This document shows positions 1-3,909 of a stretch of DNA of 5,698 nucleotides, in pieces. The position numbers and the translations under genes were made by a program. How positions within the stretch are numbered: the first letter of the stretch is position 1; the number at the start of each line of letters is the position of its first letter. The notes under the pieces were generated by a model. The model had not been told where the DNA came from. It searched no databases and saw only the letters and a list, made by a program, of their open reading frames with translations. Source of the stretch: Campylobacterales bacterium (GTDB lineage: Bacteria > Campylobacterota > Campylobacteria > Campylobacterales > QNZT01); assembly GCA_015489185.1 (NCBI GenBank), contig WGAE01000198.1, forward strand, positions 1 to 5,698, read 5' to 3'.

Positions 1-24
1 ACGTCTTTCTTTTTCGACTGCCAT
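1..24 (-). CDS. 5' end of an unidentified gene (partial, runs off the left edge)
   Basis: Only the first eight codons are visible, reading MAVEKERR on the minus strand from an ATG at 24-22. The start is well supported: a strong Shine-Dalgarno (AAGGAG, 35-30) sits five bases upstream and a TATAAT box lies a little further up. The gene is downstream of mnmG and in the same direction, but the roughly 120-base AT-rich gap and the separate promoter suggest independent transcription. The N-terminus loosely resembles the M-A-x-E-x-E-R start of CYTH-domain (triphosphate tunnel) proteins, but eight residues cannot support an assignment, so the function is left open. Confidence 0.6.
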
Positions 25-29
25 GCGCA

Positions 30-35
30 CTCCTT
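30..35 (-). promoter_or_regulatory. Shine-Dalgarno site of the left-edge gene
   Basis: On the minus strand AAGGAG is followed by a five-base spacer and then the ATG. This is the best ribosome binding site in the window, and it fixes the start of a gene that is otherwise almost entirely outside it. Confidence 0.75.
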
Positions 36-53
36 TTAAAAATTTAACTACTT

Positions 54-59
54 ATTATA
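54..59 (-). promoter_or_regulatory. Likely sigma-70-type -10 box for the left-edge gene
   Basis: A perfect TATAAT on the minus strand lies about 30 bases upstream of the ATG. Transcription would begin near position 47, leaving a leader of about 23 bases that just contains the Shine-Dalgarno. I see no convincing -35 hexamer. The upstream sequence is AT-rich, which fits epsilonproteobacterial sigma-70 promoters, where the -35 element is often weak or absent. AT-rich DNA throws up chance TATAAT matches, so support comes mainly from the spacing. Confidence 0.5.
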
Positions 60-105
60 TCTATAAGGGCGTTAAATTTTATTGATTTTAAGCAATAGAA
101 ATAAT

Positions 106-136
106 ACTTTTTTTAAAAAGTTATTTTAAAAAATAA
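106..136 (-). terminator. AT-only hairpins after mnmG (possible weak terminator)
   Basis: Just past the mnmG stop are two small self-complementary stretches made only of A and T. One (121-136) has seven-base arms around a two-base loop. The other is an A-run/T-run pair at about 106-121. Neither has the GC-rich stem of a classical intrinsic terminator, so any termination here would be weak. Apart from these and the promoter and ribosome binding site of the left-edge gene, nothing else is visible in the gap at 25-143. Confidence 0.25.
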
Positions 137-143
137 TTTTTTG

Positions 144-2018
144 TTATTTTCCTTCTTTTTGGCGCATTCGAATGTATATATGCAAGATATCGATCGCTGC
201 CGGCGTTACCCCGCTGATACGACTTGCCGCGAACAGTGTCGGAGGGTTGAAAGTTTCGAGTTTTTCGATAATCTCGTTACTCAACCCTGCTACTTTTCGA
301 AAATCAAAATCTTCCGGAATTTTAATATTCATCATATTTTTCATACGATCAATCTGTGCTTGCTGTTTTTGAATATAGGAAGCATATTTCGCTTCAATCA
401 AAATCTGCTCCTTTGTGTCATTTGGTAACATTTTATAGTATGGGAACATACGATCAAACTTTTCAATCGTAAAAGTTCCCCGTCCGACAACCCTTTTCAA
501 CGGTACTTTATCGGTAACAGGCGCTTCATCGAGCTCTGCAAGTTTTTGATTATTCTCTTTGGACGGTGTGATAAAGTGCTCGTCAAGATAGGCCAACACT
601 TCAGCGATATCTTTACGTTTTTGCTCTACTTTTTCGTAAAATTCATGATCGATTAAACCCAGTTCATATCCGTATCGGCTCAGACGCAGATCGGCATTGT
701 CCTCACGCAGTAACAAACGGTATTCCGCACGACTCGTAAACATACGGTACGGCTCTTTGGTACCCTTCGTCACCAGATCGTCAATCAGCACACCGATATA
801 GGCTTCGTCTCGCCTGAGCACCAGCGGTTCTTTGCCCTCAACCGCCAGCGCGGCATTGATCCCCGCCATCAATCCCTGCGCCGCCGCCTCTTCGTACCCG
901 GTCGTACCGTTGACCTGTCCCGCACAGTAAAGTCCCTTCACCTTTTTGGTCTCCAGAGAGTGCTTCAGTTCGGTGGGGTTGACATAATCATACTCGATCG
1001 CATATCCGTAACGCACGATCCGCGCATTTTCCAAGCCTTTGATCGAATGCACCATCTCCAGTTGCACATCGGGCGGCAGTGAGGTCGAAAGCCCGTTGAT
1101 GTAGTACTCCGTCGCCTCTTTGGTCTGCGGCTCGATGAAGAGATGGTGGCGCTCCTTATCCGCAAAACGGTTTACTTTGTCTTCAATACTCGGACAGTAT
1201 CTGGGACCCACCCCCTCGATCTGCCCTGTAAAGAGCGGTGCACGGTAAAAGTTCTCCGAAATGATCTCATGCGTATGGATATTAGTATAGGTGATATAGC
1301 AGGGAAGCTGCTCTTTTGCAAAATCCTCAGTTTTGGGCGTATGAAAACTAAACGGCTGCGGGTTTTCGTCTCCCGGCTGCTCCTCCATGACTGAAAAATC
1401 GATACTGTTCGCATCGATACGCGGACAGGTACCCGTCTTTAGACGCCCCATCTCCAGCCCCAGCGACATGAGTGAATCGCTGAGCCGATTAGAAGGAAAC
1501 TCTCCCACTCTCCCCGCCTCTTTCTGATACTCGCCGATGTGAATGAGCCCCCTTAGAAAGGTCCCCGCTGTCACGATCACCTTCGGCGCCTCGTAGATAA
1601 GCCCAAGATCTGTCTTGACCCCTGTCACCTCACCGTTTTCGGTCAAAATCTCTTCGGCGATCTCCTGCTTGACCGTCAGATGCTCCGTATGCAAAATCAC
1701 ATCGCGCATATAGATCGGATAGCGGTCCATATCGATCTGAGCACGAGAACCCCGCACCGCTGGCCCCTTGGAAGCGTTGAGAATACGAAACTGAAGCCCT
1801 ACCGCATCGGTACACTTCGCCATCTCACCGCCCAGGGCATCGATCTCCTTGACCAGATGCCCCTTCGCCAATCCGCCGATTGCGGGATTGCAACTCGTCG
1901 CCCCGATCCGCTCCGCCAAAATCGTAATCAAAAGCGTCTCTTTCCCCATCCGCGCAGCAGCCAGCGAAGCCTCGATCCCCGCATGCCCACCGCCTATCAC
2001 TATCACATCGTATTTCAT
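144..2018 (-). CDS. mnmG: tRNA uridine-5-carboxymethylaminomethyl(34) synthesis enzyme MnmG (GidA)
   Basis: A complete 624-residue protein, normal length for the long MnmG/GidA family. With MnmE it installs the carboxymethylaminomethyl group (or aminomethyl, depending on the donor) at C5 of the wobble uridine of certain tRNAs in the cytoplasm, using FAD, NADH and methylene-tetrahydrofolate. Visible motifs: Rossmann FAD loop GGGHAG (9-14); CNPAIGG (43-49); TAGTFL (150-155); LKTGTCPR (193-200); YCPSIEDK (274-281), holding the second family-conserved cysteine at 275; GQVNGTTGYEEAAAQG (367-382); and TSRAEYRLLLREDNADLRL (429-447). A C-terminal helical region follows, which in the family contacts MnmE and tRNA. 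The start is taken at MKYDVIVIGGG, because GGAG lies ten bases upstream and the family begins there; an in-frame ATG nine codons further upstream is unlikely. GC content falls sharply from the N-terminal to the C-terminal half. MnmG normally pairs with MnmE, whose gene is not in this window. Confidence 0.97.
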   Translation of the reverse strand: MKYDVIVIGGGHAGIEASLAAARMGKETLLITILAERIGATSCNPAIGGLAKGHLVKEIDALGGEMAKCTDAVGLQFRILNASKGPAVRGSRAQIDMDRYPIYMRDVILHTEHLTVKQEIAEEILTENGEVTGVKTDLGLIYEAPKVIVTAGTFLRGLIHIGEYQKEAGRVGEFPSNRLSDSLMSLGLEMGRLKTGTCPRIDANSIDFSVMEEQPGDENPQPFSFHTPKTEDFAKEQLPCYITYTNIHTHEIISENFYRAPLFTGQIEGVGPRYCPSIEDKVNRFADKERHHLFIEPQTKEATEYYINGLSTSLPPDVQLEMVHSIKGLENARIVRYGYAIEYDYVNPTELKHSLETKKVKGLYCAGQVNGTTGYEEAAAQGLMAGINAALAVEGKEPLVLRRDEAYIGVLIDDLVTKGTKEPYRMFTSRAEYRLLLREDNADLRLSRYGYELGLIDHEFYEKVEQKRKDIAEVLAYLDEHFITPSKENNQKLAELDEAPVTDKVPLKRVVGRGTFTIEKFDRMFPYYKMLPNDTKEQILIEAKYASYIQKQQAQIDRMKNMMNIKIPEDFDFRKVAGLSNEIIEKLETFNPPTLFAASRISGVTPAAIDILHIYIRMRQKEGK

Positions 2019-2028
2019 ATCTGTTTTT

Positions 2029-2032
2029 CTCC
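2029..2032 (-). promoter_or_regulatory. Shine-Dalgarno deciding the mnmG start
   Basis: GGAG on the minus strand is followed by ten bases and then the ATG of MKYDV. The upstream in-frame ATG at 2045 has no comparable site. It also lies next to the base of the long inverted repeat, so the downstream start is preferred. Confidence 0.65.
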
Positions 2033-2045
2033 AAACAATTTGCAC

Positions 2046-2226
2046 ATTCTATTTGAATATGGCGATTGAAGTAAGGATTTTTATTTTTAGGTCGAAGAGG
2101 AGCGTGCCGAAGGTAAAAATGCAACCTGTCTGAGCGCAGCGAGTTTTGCATTTTTAGCGGATCGCAGACCGCTCCGAAGAAAAAAATAAAACTCTCCTGG
2201 ATGAAATCATCATATTCAAATAGAAT
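2046..2226. repeat. 181-base nested inverted repeat (long imperfect hairpin) between mnmG and ribE
   Basis: The outer arms are a perfect 16-base inverted repeat (2046-2061 with 2211-2226). Inside them, in strictly nested order, further blocks pair: 2064-2067/2205-2208 (4), 2074-2077/2195-2198 (4), 2079-2088/2182-2191 (10), 2099-2104/2170-2175 (6) and 2114-2124/2146-2156 (11, perfect). That is 51 base pairs in one extended stem with a 21-base terminal loop. An alternative local hairpin, AGCGG/CCGCT (2156-2160/2169-2173), competes with the fifth block. No long open reading frame belongs to it and I see no flanking target-site duplication. It could be a structured 5' leader of mnmG, a REP- or MITE-like palindromic element, or both. 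Confidence 0.75.
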
Positions 2227-2242
2227 CCATAAAGATAGCGCG

Positions 2243-2248
2243 ATTATA
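2243..2248 (-). promoter_or_regulatory. Extended -10 promoter reading toward mnmG
   Basis: On the minus strand the sequence reads TGCTATAAT, an extended -10 box (TGn plus a perfect TATAAT). No convincing -35 is seen. Transcription would start near 2236, about ten bases before the outer arm of the long inverted repeat. The mnmG mRNA would then carry a leader of about 218 bases containing the whole hairpin. The call rests on sequence and position only. Confidence 0.55.
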
Positions 2249-2259
2249 GCAAAGTTTGG

Positions 2260-2265
2260 TATAAT
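2260..2265 (+). promoter_or_regulatory. Extended -10 promoter of ribE, placed for a leaderless transcript
   Basis: TGGTATAAT is an extended -10 box with a perfect TATAAT hexamer at these positions. Only six bases separate the hexamer from the ribE ATG (2272-2274). By normal -10 geometry the first transcribed base would be at or next to the A of the ATG. No Shine-Dalgarno precedes the start, which agrees with a leaderless message. It lies back to back with the leftward -10 box at 2243-2248. Confidence 0.6.
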
Positions 2266-2271
2266 TGACAC

Positions 2272-2886
2272 ATGTTTACAGGACTCATACGCGAAACCGC
2301 TGAAGTGGTCAGCTTCACCGACAACTTCCTCACCCTCAAAAGCCGCTACGAACCCGGCATCGGCGACTCCGTCGCCGTCAACGGCGCCTGCCTCACCGTC
2401 GTGCGTAAAAGCCCCGGCACCTTCACCGTCGAACTCTCTCCCGAAACCCAGAAAACCATCGCCATGGAGAACCTCAAAGGCCACGTCCACATCGAACCCG
2501 CTATGCAACTGAGCGACCGCCTCGAAGGGCATATCGTACAGGGACACATCGACACGATCGGCACGATCACCAAAATCGAAAAACTTTCCAACGCCACCGA
2601 TTTTTACATCACCGTTCCGGCAGAATATATCAAATATATTATCCCCAAAGGCTCCATCGCTGTCGACGGCATCAGCCTCACCGTCAACGACGTCTTCGAA
2701 GATCGTTTTCGCCTCACCGTCATCCCCCACACTCTCGAAAACACTCTCTTCGCCGACTACACCGTCGGCAGACGCATCAACATCGAAACAGACATGTTCG
2801 CCCGTTATCTTTATCATATGTTCATGAAGAACGAAAATCGGCAAATCACCTGGGATACCATTGACGCAATTATGGCAAGCTACTAG
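2272..2886 (+). CDS. ribE: Riboflavin synthase, alpha chain
   Basis: A complete 204-residue protein of normal length, called RibE or RibC depending on the species. It catalyses the last step of riboflavin synthesis: dismutation of two 6,7-dimethyl-8-ribityllumazine molecules into riboflavin and a pyrimidinedione, as a cytoplasmic trimer. The start is fixed by the near-invariant MFTGLI, and an in-frame TGA lies just upstream. Two lumazine-binding barrels are evident. The N-terminal one has VAVNGACLTV (34-43) and GHIVQGHID (86-94). The C-terminal one has VAVNG-like VDGISLTV (131-138) and ends in NIETDMFARYL, the usual trimerisation-helix region. Codon use is strongly C-ending: in 2341-2400, 19 of 20 codons end in C, unlike pgeF downstream. 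It is first in a tight plus-strand cluster with pgeF 16 bases on. No FMN riboswitch can fit, given the promoter position. Confidence 0.96.
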   Translation: MFTGLIRETAEVVSFTDNFLTLKSRYEPGIGDSVAVNGACLTVVRKSPGTFTVELSPETQKTIAMENLKGHVHIEPAMQLSDRLEGHIVQGHIDTIGTITKIEKLSNATDFYITVPAEYIKYIIPKGSIAVDGISLTVNDVFEDRFRLTVIPHTLENTLFADYTVGRRINIETDMFARYLYHMFMKNENRQITWDTIDAIMASY

Positions 2887-2893
2887 AGAGAGG
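2886..2893 (+). promoter_or_regulatory. Shine-Dalgarno deciding the pgeF start
   Basis: GAGAGAGG begins on the last base of the ribE stop codon and ends nine bases before the ATG at 2903. It favours this ATG over the in-frame ATG at 2861, which lies inside ribE and would add 14 residues unlike the family N-terminus. Confidence 0.6.
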
Positions 2894-2902
2894 TTGATAC
2901 CG

Positions 2903-3643
2903 ATGACATTCGATATTTTCAAACCGTATGAAGAAGAACTCTTCTGCGCCGTCTCTGACCGACACGGCGGTGTTAGCCCCGCCCCGTACGATACCCTCAA
3001 TGTAGCACTTCATGTCGGCGATCAGCCTGTGAATGTGCTCAAAAACCGTACTGAACTGGCTTTTCGATGGGATTTTCTGATCGAAAACCTAATCTATATG
3101 GATCAGACGCATTCGGATCATATTCAGATTATCGATGATACGGCAATCAACAAAATCGAAAATTGCGATGCTATTATTACCGCACAGCGTAACATTCCCC
3201 TGATGGTGATGGTGGCAGATTGCATCCCTATGATGATCTACGATCCGAAAAAGCGTGTTATCGCAGCGGTTCATGCGGGAAGAAACGGTACATTTTTGAA
3301 CATCGGTGCCAAAACGATAAAGCGTATGCAGGAACATTTCGGAACCGATCCGGCGGATATACGAATTGCACTTGGTCCCTCAATTCACGTCTGCTGTTAT
3401 GAAGTCGGAGAGGAAATCGCCGATATTGTTCAAAAGAGTTTCGATAACGACTATATTGAAGAACGAGAGGGGAAAACGTTTTTGAATCTGCAAAAATGTA
3501 ACGTCGATCGCCTTCATGAAGCGGGCGTGCCGGCACAAAATATCGAAGTCTCACCGGTTTGCACCTGCTGTGATACAAACTACTTTTCCTATCGCAGAGA
3601 GGGTGTTACCGGACGTTTTGCGGGAGTAATCAAACTTAAATGA
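2903..3643 (+). CDS. pgeF: Peptidoglycan editing factor PgeF (YfiH / Cu-oxidase_4, DUF152 family)
   Basis: 246 residues, normal for the family. In E. coli the family member (YfiH) removes wrongly made UDP-MurNAc-L-Ser so that the peptidoglycan stem peptide starts with L-Ala. Family members have also been reported as laccase-like or purine-nucleoside-acting enzymes, so the exact substrate here is not certain. The zinc-site residues are all present: His70 (DQTHSDH), Cys107 (VADCIPM) and His124 (AVHAG). Other family blocks are GPSIHVCCYEVG (158-169) and, near the end, CTCCDTNYFSYRREGVTGRF (220-239). The usual HAGWRG reads HAGRNG here. No signal peptide is seen, so it acts in the cytoplasm. It follows ribE by 16 bases, and its TGA stop overlaps the next gene's ATG by four bases, implying co-transcription and translational coupling. 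Codon use is more AT-rich than in ribE. Confidence 0.93.
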   Translation: MTFDIFKPYEEELFCAVSDRHGGVSPAPYDTLNVALHVGDQPVNVLKNRTELAFRWDFLIENLIYMDQTHSDHIQIIDDTAINKIENCDAIITAQRNIPLMVMVADCIPMMIYDPKKRVIAAVHAGRNGTFLNIGAKTIKRMQEHFGTDPADIRIALGPSIHVCCYEVGEEIADIVQKSFDNDYIEEREGKTFLNLQKCNVDRLHEAGVPAQNIEVSPVCTCCDTNYFSYRREGVTGRFAGVIKLK

Positions 3644-3909
3644 ATACCAAAAAAGCGGTAGCGCTCAAATATGACTCAACAGCAGGCAGCGCACCGAAAG
3701 TAGTTGCAAAAGGGAAAGGCGCAATCGCTGAAAAGATATTGCAAAAAGCGGAGGCGTTTGACGTACCTGTATTTCAAAACGAAGCGCTGGCAAACTCACT
3801 GCTTTCACTTGATATAGACGAGCAGATCCCACCCAATCTCTACAAAGCGGTCGCCGAAGTTTTTGTGTGGCTCATGAAAACGGAACAGTCCGCCCAGATG
3901 AGTCGTTGA
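3640..3909 (+). CDS. FlhX-like stand-alone FlhB C-terminal (export-switch) domain protein
   Basis: 89 residues matching only the cytoplasmic C-terminal domain of FlhB/YscU-family export switch proteins. KKAVALKY (4-11) corresponds to the segment after the FlhB autocleavage site, followed by APKVVAKGKGAIAEKI (18-33), the VPVFQN strand (42-47), the LAxxLL helix and IPPNLYKAVAEVFVWL (63-78). The four membrane helices of full FlhB are missing, and so is the NPTH self-cleavage motif; the protein starts almost where cleaved FlhB begins. Such FlhX proteins occur in Campylobacterota, and in Helicobacter pylori one has been reported able to supply the missing C-terminal part of a truncated FlhB. It therefore likely interacts with the flagellar export gate. 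The ATG overlaps the pgeF stop (ATGA); a GGGAG lies 13 bases upstream, rather far, so coupling probably drives initiation. Its stop abuts the stop of the convergent gene. Confidence 0.85.
   Translation: MNTKKAVALKYDSTAGSAPKVVAKGKGAIAEKILQKAEAFDVPVFQNEALANSLLSLDIDEQIPPNLYKAVAEVFVWLMKTEQSAQMSR

Noticed and set aside
2046..2226. Insertion sequence or a transposon end pair
   Set aside because: There is no transposase reading frame and no evident target-site duplication outside the 16-base ends, so I list it only as an inverted repeat. A MITE-like origin remains possible and is raised in the findings.
2019..2271. FMN riboswitch or other known riboswitch upstream of ribE
   Set aside because: The best promoter puts the transcript start at the ATG, so there is no leader. 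The hairpin present is a simple long rod, not the multi-branched FMN aptamer, and I find none of its conserved loop sequences.
2201..2512. A plus-strand frame over the start of ribE with an A/P/S-rich translation
   Set aside because: This is a frame-shifted shadow of ribE caused by its GC-rich third positions; the MFTGLI frame carries the conserved motifs.
2861..2902. An upstream ATG start for pgeF, adding 14 residues
   Set aside because: It lies inside the end of ribE, has no good ribosome binding site, and gives an N-terminus unlike the family. The ATG at 2903 has GAGAGAGG just upstream.
1825..3000. A long minus-strand reading frame of 391 codons crossing the N-terminal end of mnmG, the intergenic region and all of ribE
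   Set aside because: It is antisense to ribE and out of frame with mnmG, with a low-complexity G/D/E/V-rich translation typical of the reverse strand of C-ending codons. It matches no family I recognise, while mnmG and ribE are unmistakable.
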